From assembly GCA_002423365.1 (NCBI GenBank), contig DIVU01000118.1:1-8794 (forward strand): a stretch of DNA of 8,794 nucleotides, in the 5' to 3' direction. Shown here one piece after another: positions 1 to 6,011 of the stretch (positions within the stretch are counted from its first letter, which is position 1; every line of letters starts with the position of its first letter). Source of the DNA: Desulfuromonadaceae bacterium UBA6124. Lineage in GTDB: Bacteria; Desulfobacterota; Desulfuromonadia; Desulfuromonadales; Trichloromonadaceae. The notes under the pieces were generated by a model that ran no database searches, had not been told where the DNA came from, and saw nothing but the letters and a program-made list of their open reading frames with translations. The position numbers and the translations under genes were made by a program.

Positions 1-45
1 CGTGAATACCTGGGCTGGGGCGTGTTCGCGCTGATGCCGCGCTGA
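1..45 (+). CDS. Possible C-terminal tail of a protein truncated by the window edge
   Basis: Frame 1 is open from the first base and reads REYLGWGVFALMPR followed by TGA. The aromatic and hydrophobic residues and the GC-rich third positions are compatible with the end of a real gene on the forward strand. Only 14 residues are visible, so no family can be named. It could also be a chance open frame. If real, its stop lies about 110 bases before the hairpin at 159-194, which could then end transcription from both sides. Confidence 0.3.
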   Translation, partial: REYLGWGVFALMPR

Positions 46-119
46 AGGGCGATGCCGAGGATCGGCGAAGGACGACTTGGCAACTTGGAGTCCTGATCAT
101 GGTTATGAGTCCGTAGTTG

Positions 120-131
120 AGACCTGACCCT
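120..131 (-). repeat. REP/RAYT-like GGGTC-NN-GTCT motif, reverse orientation
   Basis: On the reverse strand this reads AGGGTCAGGTCT. It is an inverted copy, matching at 10 of 11 positions, of GGGTCAAGTCT at 1957-1967. Motifs of the form GGGGTCAGGTCTTGC are ones I associate with ends of REP-type elements mobilised by RAYT (Y1) transposases in delta-type proteobacteria; this is recollection, not a search. No transposase gene is in the window, so at most this is a relic. Confidence 0.3.
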
Positions 132-158
132 CTTGTGCCCTTTCGTAATAAATAGGCA

Positions 159-194
159 AAACGGGGTCGCGTCTGTGGAGACACGACCCCGTTT
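159..194 (-). terminator. Strong hairpin, probable terminator of the aldehyde dehydrogenase gene (possibly bidirectional)
   Basis: A perfect 11-bp inverted repeat (AAACGGGGTCG at 159-169, CGACCCCGTTT at 184-194) is extended past one C/A mismatch by a 4-bp inner stem (171-174 with 179-182) around a GTGG tetraloop. It lies 35 bases past the stop codon of the reverse-strand gene ending at 230. Reading in that gene's direction, the stem is followed by TGCCTATTTATT, a moderately T-rich tail. In the forward direction the tail is poorer. The stem itself contains GGGTC-NN-GTCT in both directions, so it may derive from a REP-like palindrome. Confidence 0.65.
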
Positions 195-229
195 GCGTTG
201 TCCCTGTAGATTTTCAAAATCACATAAAG

Positions 230-1591
230 CTAAGCCCAGATTTCTTCATCGGTTGGAATCGGTCTGTTTTTCTGGGGATAACCGACTCTTGAAATATTGA
301 TCAAATGCTTGTAATCGAGATTTTCCGAGATGGAATTGTTTCCCCAAGAACCGCAACCGAGCGTCGTGGTCGGCGCAAAACCATTATACAGGCTGCCGCC
401 GGCTGTAGTCGAACTTGGCTCATTGACGACCAGACGGCTGATGGGGAGTTCAATGCCGGCAGCTTCGATGTGGTTATTATTATTTGAATGAATGGCTGCC
501 GAGTGACCGGCCCCTTCAATAAATAGATTCTTTTTGGCGATGGCAAGGCCTTCTGCAAATGAGTCATATTTGAATGCGACCATGACGGGGAACATCTTCT
601 CTTTGCGCAAAATGTCATCATCTCTATCGTTCGAACGCAGCATAATGATTTTTGTGTTTTCAGGGATTTCAACCCCCGCAAGCTCACCCATTTTTTCCAC
701 GCTCTGTCCAACCGCATCGGCGAAAAGATGTCCGTCTACAAACAACGCATTTCTGAATTTATCGACGATGGCTTGATCGTCGACATAGAAGGCGCCATTC
801 GATTTAAATGCTGCGATAACTTCTTCATATCCATCCGCCGGGGCAATAATCGACTGTTCCCCAGAGCAGATAATCCCATTGTCGAATTTTCGCCCATAGA
901 TGATCTTTTGGGCCGCATCGTTATAGTCGATATCGATGTCGATCAATACCTGAACGTTTCCGGGGCCGACGCCATAGGATGGCTTGCCACTGCTGTATGC
1001 GGCAGCAACCATTGCGGGCCCGCCCGTTGCTACCAGCACATCGACCGACTTCATAAGTTCTTGAGTTAACTTGATTGATGGCTCTTCGATACATTGGATA
1101 AGATTTTCAGGACCGCCGAGTTTTGCGATTTCTTCTTTGATCAGGCGGGTCGTTTTACAGGTGACGGCTTTTGCCCGTGGATGCGCTGCGATAATGATGG
1201 CATTACGCCCCTTGAAAGCCAACATGGCATTGCACATGAGGGTGACAACAGGATTTGTGGTGGGCATTATCGCGCCCACAATCCCCTTGGGTTTGGCGAC
1301 GAACACCAGACCGCGGCTCTCATCTCGGCCGATGATGCCGACGGACTTTTTATCTTTCAAGTGGTTCCAGATGACTTTCGATTTGCCGATGCATTTGGCC
1401 ACCTTGTCTTCATAAACGCCCATTCCGGTTTCGGTTGCGGCGTCGTAAGCAAGTTCCTCCGCATGGTCATAAACAATCTTCGCAACGGCTCTGACAATTG
1501 CATCCACACCCGCCTGATCAAAAGGTTCAAAGGCCTGTTGGGCAATGCGTGCCTTTTTCATCATTTCTTCGATTTGGATTTTTTCAGACAT
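230..1591 (-). CDS. Acylating CoA-dependent aldehyde dehydrogenase, SucD/SauS type
   Basis: Predicted 453-residue cytoplasmic enzyme that interconverts an aldehyde plus CoA and NAD(P)+ with the acyl-CoA. Clostridial succinate-semialdehyde dehydrogenase (SucD) is the closest relative I recognise; sulfoacetaldehyde dehydrogenase (SauS), EutE/PduP and the N-terminal half of AdhE are related. Visible signatures are the early segment EDKVAKC with IWNHLKDKK (about 61-82), PTTNPV for the cofactor region (110-115), ATGGP (188-192), YGVGPGN (206-212), and the catalytic cysteine C242 in GIICSGEQS. The C-terminal segment has LPISRLVVN, TTLGCGSWG and the ending EEIWA, as in clostridial SucD. The length is normal for the family. 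The start at 1591 is chosen because GAAAGG lies 9 bases upstream; in-frame ATGs at 1600 and 1651 lack a usable ribosome site. No alcohol dehydrogenase, CoA-transferase or microcompartment gene is adjacent, so the substrate cannot be fixed. Composition is AT-richer than the genes to the right. Confidence 0.9.
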   Translation of the reverse strand: MSEKIQIEEMMKKARIAQQAFEPFDQAGVDAIVRAVAKIVYDHAEELAYDAATETGMGVYEDKVAKCIGKSKVIWNHLKDKKSVGIIGRDESRGLVFVAKPKGIVGAIMPTTNPVVTLMCNAMLAFKGRNAIIIAAHPRAKAVTCKTTRLIKEEIAKLGGPENLIQCIEEPSIKLTQELMKSVDVLVATGGPAMVAAAYSSGKPSYGVGPGNVQVLIDIDIDYNDAAQKIIYGRKFDNGIICSGEQSIIAPADGYEEVIAAFKSNGAFYVDDQAIVDKFRNALFVDGHLFADAVGQSVEKMGELAGVEIPENTKIIMLRSNDRDDDILRKEKMFPVMVAFKYDSFAEGLAIAKKNLFIEGAGHSAAIHSNNNNHIEAAGIELPISRLVVNEPSSTTAGGSLYNGFAPTTTLGCGSWGNNSISENLDYKHLINISRVGYPQKNRPIPTDEEIWA

Positions 1592-1600
1592 CTCACACAT

Positions 1601-1606
1601 CCTTTC
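1601..1606 (-). promoter_or_regulatory. Ribosome binding site deciding the aldehyde dehydrogenase start
   Basis: On the reverse strand the sequence GAAAGG is separated by 9 bases from the ATG at 1591. It directly abuts the alternative ATG at 1600, which is too close for initiation. This favours the 453-residue product. Confidence 0.6.
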
Positions 1607-1676
1607 TTTAGCCAGCGTCTGTTTCGAAATGCGTCCAACGAAAACGCACACTCACGTTTACTTTTCCCTTCCTAAA

Positions 1677-1690
1677 ATCACTAATGTGAT
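1677..1690. promoter_or_regulatory. Operator-like palindrome upstream of the aldehyde dehydrogenase gene
   Basis: ATCAC-TAAT-GTGAT is a perfect inverted repeat with a 4-base spacer, in an AT-rich region about 86 bases upstream of the start codon. It falls just downstream of the predicted -10 box, where a repressor would block transcription. The half-sites do not match a regulator I can name. A short palindrome can arise by chance in AT-rich DNA. Confidence 0.35.
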
Positions 1691-1697
1691 AATTATT

Positions 1698-1726
1698 ACC
1701 ATACGCTAAAGTGCAGGGGTGGTAAA
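1698..1726 (-). promoter_or_regulatory. Candidate sigma-70-type promoter for the aldehyde dehydrogenase gene
   Basis: On the reverse strand TTTACC (1726-1721) and TATGGT (1703-1698) are spaced by 17 bases. They match the -35 consensus at 3 to 4 positions and the -10 consensus at 4. The start site would fall near 1691, leaving a leader of about 100 bases. The match is moderate; the AT-rich setting and position support it. Confidence 0.3.
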
Positions 1727-1854
1727 TATTCTAGTTGGCAAGAAAAATATAGAGGTGGTCCCCATCTTTAGGAAGGAAAGGAGGGACACTCTTAAGAAAT
1801 TAATTTGACTGCCGCCGACGCTGTTCTAGTCTTCCCAAATGCCACGAACTGCGT

Positions 1855-1945
1855 ATTCCGGGCGAATCCGGCCACGATTCCGACGGGAAAGCGTCCACCG
1901 TTCCGGCGGGAATCCGGCCGGCATTCCGATTCGATTCCGGCCAGC
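1855..1945. repeat. Four tandem degenerate 22-23 bp repeats, possible IS21-family end remnant
   Basis: Units begin at 1855, 1877, 1900 and 1923. They share a (A/G)TTCCG start and, in units 1, 3 and 4, an (A/T)TCCGGCC core near the end; unit 2 is the most divergent (GCGTCCACC). Spacing is 22, 23 and 23 bases. Arrays built from ATTCCG and TCCGGCCA are ones I associate with the non-coding ends of IS21-family elements, where the transposase binds several sites. No istA or istB gene is present, so this would be a solo end or scar. Confidence 0.5.
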
Positions 1946-1955
1946 AAACTCGTTA

Positions 1956-1970
1956 GGGGTCAAGTCTTGC
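1956..1970 (+). repeat. REP/RAYT-like motif GGGGTCAAGTCTTGC
   Basis: It closely resembles the GGGGTCAGGTCTTGC string I associate with ends of RAYT-type elements, and is inverted relative to the copy at 120-131. The following TTGACA (1972-1977) pairs with part of the motif (TCAAG with CTTGA), giving a small imperfect hairpin. No transposase gene is nearby. Confidence 0.35.
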
Positions 1971-2033
1971 CTTGACACATTCTAGTCGTCGAATTTCTTT
2001 CCTCTTCGGTGAGGGGCCGGGATCTTGAGTAAA

Positions 2034-2067
2034 GGAAAGCCCACTTGGTTAAACGGGTGGGCTTTCC
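2034..2067. other. Perfect 11-bp-stem hairpin in the amylase leader
   Basis: GGAAAGCCCAC (2034-2044) pairs perfectly with GTGGGCTTTCC (2057-2067) around a 12-base loop. It lies about 150 bases before the amylase start. There is no T-run on the forward strand (CCCGTTGC follows), so it is not a classical terminator for forward transcripts. On the reverse strand it is followed by TTTACTC, a weak tail. It could be a leader regulatory structure, a bidirectional barrier or an element relic. I recognise no riboswitch class. Confidence 0.5.
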
Positions 2068-2219
2068 CCGTTGCATCCTTTCCAGGTTCCATCCCAAAAG
2101 CAGCAAAAGCAAAATGGGTCAAAAAAATAGCTCGGATCGGCAAAGAAATTAAATTAGTACCCGCTAAAATGAACGGACAAGTCTTATCCCGTCAAAAAAC
2201 CGAGCGTTGGGAAACCATC

Positions 2220-3770
2220 ATGTTCATACGACCCGCCATGGACAAACGAATCACCCAGGACGACGTCATCTACTTTGTGGTAACAGACCGTTTTTTCGGC
2301 AAAAACAAGCGCTTCGTCGACGGATCGGACACGAGCATCCACGGAGGCACGCTCGACGGGGTCATCGAGAAGCTCGACTACCTGCGCCATCTGGGCGTGA
2401 CCGCCATCTGGGTGACGCCGGTGTACGAGAACATTCGAAACGCCGGGGAGAGCGAGCCGTACCACTACTACTGGCCGCAGAACTTCGAGCGCCTGGACCC
2501 GCGTCTGCTCGACGGCTCCCATCTTCCCACCTGCACCGACATGGCCACCTTCGGGGCATTTGTCGACAAGTGCGCGGCCAGGGGAATGAAGGTCGTACTC
2601 GACATGGTGGTGAACCATGCGGGGTACGGGGCGACCGACCGGTTCGGTTCCGACTGGTTCAACAGCGGCGGATCGGGCGACATCAAGGGGGAGTTGTCCG
2701 GTCTGCCGGACTTCAATCACGACAATCCCCAGGTTCTCGATTACTTCATCAACAACATCGAAGAGTGGATCACCAGGGGCAAGGTCACCAACATCCGCAT
2801 GGATACGGTCAAGCATGTCGAGAAGAAGTTCTGGCACTTTTTCAAGTGCCAGATTCGCGGCAAGTACCCGGACGTCTGTCTCATCGGGGAGGTTCTCTGC
2901 GAAGGGAAAGAGGATGTCGGCACGCTGCTGCAATACCAGAATTATCACGATTTCGAATCGATTTTCGACTTTCCCCTCTGCACGGCCTTGCGCTCGACTT
3001 TTATCTATGACGAGAGCCTGAGCCATTGGCTCGCCCGGCCGCGGTTGAACGAAAATGAACCGCTCGGTGTGCTCGACGACGACAATCCCTTCAAGGGGGG
3101 CTATCGCAACGCCAACCGTCTTGTCACCCTGCTCGACAACCACGATCTGCAACGGCGGATCATGAGCCACGCCCGGACCAAACACCCGGGGGAAGGCGCC
3201 GGGCTCGACTGGGCGATCAAAATCACCAAGCTGTGCCTCGGCGCGCTTTTCACCATGCGCGGAATCCCGCAGCTCTATTACGGCACCGAGGTCGGCCTTG
3301 AGGGCTGGAAGGCCGGCGATGATCGCGATTTGCGCCGGGATTTCCCCTGGGACGTCATCGGCCCCGACAACCGCCCCAAGGATCGGTTCCGCAAAGAACG
3401 CGAAATCTTCGACTGGACCCGGGACCTGATCCGCCTGCGCAAGCAGAACGAAGCGCTCAAGTACGGCACCACCATCACCCTCTGGTCGGACGACCTGGTC
3501 TATGCGTTCCTGCGCATCTCCACCGACGATGTCGTCTTCGTCATCATCAATAACGGTTACGAGGCGCTGCCGGAACCCCTTGGGGTGGAACTGAACCCGG
3601 CGTTGATTCCGCAGCGGGTGGTGGAGATGGTGGCGAAGGGGTTGAAACACTGGAGGACCGGGGAGCCTCTGCAGGTCCGGGAGGGCAAGGTGATGGTGAA
3701 GGTCGAGGGGAAGACGATCGAGGTTTATTGCCGGAAAAGCCGAGGTAGAACCCCTTCCCCTCGCCAATGA
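2220..3770 (+). CDS. GH13 alpha-amylase-family glycoside hydrolase, cytoplasmic
   Basis: Predicted 516-residue enzyme acting on alpha-1,4 (or alpha-1,6) glucans. The conserved GH13 regions appear in order: region I LDMVVNH (D128, N132, H133), LPDFNHDNP (region V type), region II NIRMDTVKH with nucleophile D195, region III LIGEV with acid/base E224, and region IV LLDNHD with stabiliser D309. IWVTP near the second strand and QLYYGTEVGLEG near the eighth also fit. The barrel is followed by a short beta-rich C-terminal domain from about residue 400. No signal peptide or carbohydrate-binding module is visible, so it probably works on intracellular glycogen or imported maltodextrin. The LPDFN motif recalls CGTase or maltogenic amylase relatives, but I cannot assign a subfamily. 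The start at 2220 follows GGGAAA (2209-2214) by 5 bases; ATG 2238 is an alternative without a ribosome site. The forward frame is open back to 2025, but that part looks non-coding. Confidence 0.88.
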   Translation: MFIRPAMDKRITQDDVIYFVVTDRFFGKNKRFVDGSDTSIHGGTLDGVIEKLDYLRHLGVTAIWVTPVYENIRNAGESEPYHYYWPQNFERLDPRLLDGSHLPTCTDMATFGAFVDKCAARGMKVVLDMVVNHAGYGATDRFGSDWFNSGGSGDIKGELSGLPDFNHDNPQVLDYFINNIEEWITRGKVTNIRMDTVKHVEKKFWHFFKCQIRGKYPDVCLIGEVLCEGKEDVGTLLQYQNYHDFESIFDFPLCTALRSTFIYDESLSHWLARPRLNENEPLGVLDDDNPFKGGYRNANRLVTLLDNHDLQRRIMSHARTKHPGEGAGLDWAIKITKLCLGALFTMRGIPQLYYGTEVGLEGWKAGDDRDLRRDFPWDVIGPDNRPKDRFRKEREIFDWTRDLIRLRKQNEALKYGTTITLWSDDLVYAFLRISTDDVVFVIINNGYEALPEPLGVELNPALIPQRVVEMVAKGLKHWRTGEPLQVREGKVMVKVEGKTIEVYCRKSRGRTPSPRQ

Positions 3771-3863
3771 GCGTAATCCATTGTCTTGATGTTTCTCAAA
3801 AAAGGTGGTTCCGGTTGTTTGAATCCCGGCAGATGTGAATCGACGATTTACCTTAAGGACCCC

Positions 3864-3870
3864 AAGGAGG
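3864..3870 (+). promoter_or_regulatory. Strong ribosome binding site of the CHAT gene
   Basis: AAGGAGG, a near-perfect Shine-Dalgarno sequence, lies 5 bases before ATG 3876. It fixes the start there rather than at the in-frame ATG 3786, which has no such signal. I see no convincing -35/-10 pair in the 105-base gap after the amylase gene. Confidence 0.75.
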
Positions 3871-3875
3871 TGCCT

Positions 3876-6002
3876 ATGTTGCGAAGCGCGATGGTCCTCG
3901 ACGCCGGAATGACTTTGAGAGTCGCCCTGGAGACATTGGAGGGTTATCCGAATCAGACCGATCTGGTCGTCAAACGACGAGAAGGGCTGGACATTTACTG
4001 GTACAGCTTCAGGGTCGGGCAGCTCCGGGATCTGGCCCGATACAAACCTGAGAAGCTGGACTTGCCCCTGAGAGTCTCTTTGGATCTTCATGAAGGCATG
4101 GCCACGCATGCCTACGAGGTGGACATTGATTCTCCGGAAAGTCTCGAAAATGTCAGCGGTATTCTGCTCAATGGAGAAGACGTTCTCGGGGTTCTCGAGC
4201 CCGCGCCCCAAGCCGCGGCCGTGGGTTCCACCCGTGGCGGCGGAATCCCCGCGCCGGCGCCCCAGGCACAACAACAGCAGCAACAACAGCAACAACAGCA
4301 ACAACAGCAACAGCAAGCAGGGGAGCGTGGCGGCGGAATTCCCGCGCCGGCGCCCCAAGCACCCCTGTCCTCGTTCCCGAAAGCAGCCGCTCCTCCCAAA
4401 CCGGCCACCCCGTTTTCCGCTTATCCGCGGCTGGAGGCTCCCGACAACGTTGCCCCAAAACAGGAATTTGAGCTGGTCATCGGCCTGGCCCTTGAGCAAC
4501 AAGCGGGTGTGGCTGGAGGGAAGTTCCTATTGGTAACGGCAGAAGATGAATTCGACCTGATCGTGCAGGTCATGGCGCCCGAGTTCGAAGCGCCCGAGGG
4601 TATCCGGCGTTTTTTGCATGTTAATCGCGCACGGCCGCAAAAAGCCGAAGCCCGGGTAAAGCTTATCGCCCCGGGCACCGATGTCGCGTTGCTATTGAGT
4701 CATCTCGAGGTCGAGTTCACCTACCAGGGACATCTTCTGGCCCGGGCCTGGCGAGAGATTCGGGTGGTCGCCGTCGGCACGGACCAGCCGACGGAACAGG
4801 TCAAAACAGCAACCACCGGTCTGGCGGTTCCCCCCGACGTAGAAGCCCCGGATCTTCAGGTCACCATCAACACGGGGATAGACGAGACCAGCCTGGAATG
4901 GCTGTTCACCTCGGCACTGGATGTCGACCTCCCCGAGGGCAAGATCCTGACCACCCTCAAGGGGAAAAACGCCCAGAGCTTTGCCCTGAACGAGATCAAG
5001 ACCGTCGCGGAAAAAGATGGAACCAAGTTCATCGACGAACAGATCCTGGGAATCGCCCGCCACGTCTCTGATGTCATGCCACTGGAATTCTGGGAAGTGC
5101 TGGATCTGGTGTGGAAAAAGAGACGGGCAAAAGCCGACGGGCGGGCGCCGTCGCTGCTGCTGGTGAGCTCCGAAGCCTATATCCCCTGGGAACTCGCCTC
5201 CACCGAAGACGACTGGATCGACCCGGCCCTGCTCGATCCGGCCCGGCCCCCGCTTTTGGGCGCTCAACTGCGCGTTGGTCGCTGGCTCCCCCCCGGCCCC
5301 AAACGTCCGCGTGGCGTCCAACACCCGGCATTGCCGCCCGCCCACAGTATAGAAATTGGGCGCATGGCGCTGGTCATCGGTGACTACGCCGCGGAAAATG
5401 GCCAGCGTCCCCTCCCCCTGGCCAAGGAAGAGGGAAAGACCTTGGCGCTTCGCTACGAAACCGTCCCCCTGGCCGCGACGGAAGAGGCTCTGAACCAGCT
5501 GCTCAGCGACAGGTTGCAGAAAGGCGGTAAAGCGGTCGCCGTCAGTTCGCTTCACTTTGCCTGCCATGGTGAAGTCGATCCGACCAATCATCGCTACAAT
5601 GGCATCGTGCTGAGTGAAAAAACCAACCGCCTGTCACCCCTCATCGTCTCCGGGTCGAAAATCTGCCGGGACCAGCAACCCTTCGTCTTTCTGAACGCCT
5701 GCCAGCTGGGGTTTTCATCCGAACTGCTGGCCGATTATGGCGGGATGGCCGGGGAATTTCTGCGGGCGGGGAGCAGGGGGTTTCTGGCACCCCTGTGGTC
5801 GATCGACGACCGGCTGGCGCATGACATCGCCATCAATTTTTACCAGCGAACCCTGGATGACGGGATCGAAGTCGGCGAGGTGATGCGGGACGTCCGATCA
5901 AAATTCGATCTGACCCAGGACATCCCATCCTCCACCTTTGTCGCTTACATTTTTTATGGCCACCCCAACCTGATTCTTCGGCGGCCAGTGCAAAAGCCAT
6001 AG
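3876..6002 (+). CDS. CHAT-domain caspase-like protease with polyglutamine linker
   Basis: Predicted 708-residue protein with no signal peptide or membrane segment. An unrecognised N-terminal domain (about 1-110) is followed by a low-complexity linker with 16 glutamines (132-147) between two copies of RGGGIPAPAPQA (120-131, 151-162). Then comes a beta-rich, Ig-like segment (about 190-302; QEFELVIGL to LEVEFTYQG) and a C-terminal CHAT domain (about 325-700). CHAT hallmarks are IPWELAS, FACHG with presumed catalytic H564, NAC with presumed nucleophile C609, then APLWSIDD and YGHPNLIL. CHAT proteins belong to the clan CD caspase/separase-like peptidases and often sit in conflict or cell-death systems, for example the TPR-CHAT protein of type III-E CRISPR. 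No TPRs are visible here; the N-terminal and Ig-like parts probably sense or bind a partner. The next gene begins 9 bases after the stop, so the hydrolase is the likely partner or substrate. The CHAT assignment is firm; the cleavage target is unknown. Confidence 0.85.
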   Translation: MLRSAMVLDAGMTLRVALETLEGYPNQTDLVVKRREGLDIYWYSFRVGQLRDLARYKPEKLDLPLRVSLDLHEGMATHAYEVDIDSPESLENVSGILLNGEDVLGVLEPAPQAAAVGSTRGGGIPAPAPQAQQQQQQQQQQQQQQQQAGERGGGIPAPAPQAPLSSFPKAAAPPKPATPFSAYPRLEAPDNVAPKQEFELVIGLALEQQAGVAGGKFLLVTAEDEFDLIVQVMAPEFEAPEGIRRFLHVNRARPQKAEARVKLIAPGTDVALLLSHLEVEFTYQGHLLARAWREIRVVAVGTDQPTEQVKTATTGLAVPPDVEAPDLQVTINTGIDETSLEWLFTSALDVDLPEGKILTTLKGKNAQSFALNEIKTVAEKDGTKFIDEQILGIARHVSDVMPLEFWEVLDLVWKKRRAKADGRAPSLLLVSSEAYIPWELASTEDDWIDPALLDPARPPLLGAQLRVGRWLPPGPKRPRGVQHPALPPAHSIEIGRMALVIGDYAAENGQRPLPLAKEEGKTLALRYETVPLAATEEALNQLLSDRLQKGGKAVAVSSLHFACHGEVDPTNHRYNGIVLSEKTNRLSPLIVSGSKICRDQQPFVFLNACQLGFSSELLADYGGMAGEFLRAGSRGFLAPLWSIDDRLAHDIAINFYQRTLDDGIEVGEVMRDVRSKFDLTQDIPSSTFVAYIFYGHPNLILRRPVQKP
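4233..4361 (+). repeat. 36-bp direct duplication flanking the polyglutamine tract
   Basis: Positions 4233-4268 and 4326-4361 are identical at 34 of 36 bases, at an offset of 93 bases, and both encode RGGGIPAPAPQA in frame. The two differences are synonymous (ATC/ATT and CAG/CAA). The high identity suggests recent duplication or gene conversion within the linker. Confidence 0.9.
4269..4316 (+). repeat. CAA/CAG microsatellite encoding 16 glutamines
   Basis: Sixteen consecutive glutamine codons. Most follow a 9-base CAA-CAA-CAG rhythm, which suggests growth by strand slippage. Length changes in whole codons would keep the reading frame, so the tract could vary between strains without inactivating the protease. 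Confidence 0.95.
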
Positions 6003-6011
6003 GGGGTTAAA

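Larger units (their letters stand above)
1592..2219. other. Gene-free spacer holding promoter, repeat relics and leader
   Basis: No convincing gene lies between the divergent aldehyde dehydrogenase and amylase genes. From left to right it holds the promoter and operator region of the former (about 1677-1726), GGGACACTCTT at 1783-1793 (a further possible element end), four degenerate repeats (1855-1945), a REP/RAYT-like motif (1956-1970), a perfect hairpin (2034-2067) and an AT-rich, A-rich leader (about 2096-2200) before the amylase. A frame is open from 2025 into the amylase, but its 65 leader codons are Lys-rich, compositionally unlike the gene and include the hairpin. I regard them as non-coding. 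Confidence 0.6.

Noticed and set aside
1094..1675. A 193-codon forward open frame across the aldehyde dehydrogenase gene
   Set aside because: It overlaps a confidently identified reverse-strand enzyme and has no family signature.
1972..2000. TTGACA at 1972-1977 as a -35 box for the amylase gene
   Set aside because: No acceptable -10 box lies 16-18 bases downstream (TTCTTT at 17), and the TTGACA belongs to the REP-like motif.
4269..4316. The CAA/CAG array as a CRISPR or tandem-repeat regulatory array
   Set aside because: It is an in-frame codon repeat inside a gene, without spacers.
2184..4502. A 772-codon reverse-strand open frame antisense to the amylase and the start of the CHAT gene, with a poly-leucine run
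   Set aside because: It is the complement of two well-supported forward genes. The poly-leucine run is the mirror of the CAA/CAG tract, and no family motif or good ribosome site is seen. GC-rich genes often leave long antisense frames.
4692..5591. A 299-codon reverse-strand open frame inside the CHAT gene
   Set aside because: Antisense shadow of a gene with clear CHAT motifs; the translation has no recognisable domain.
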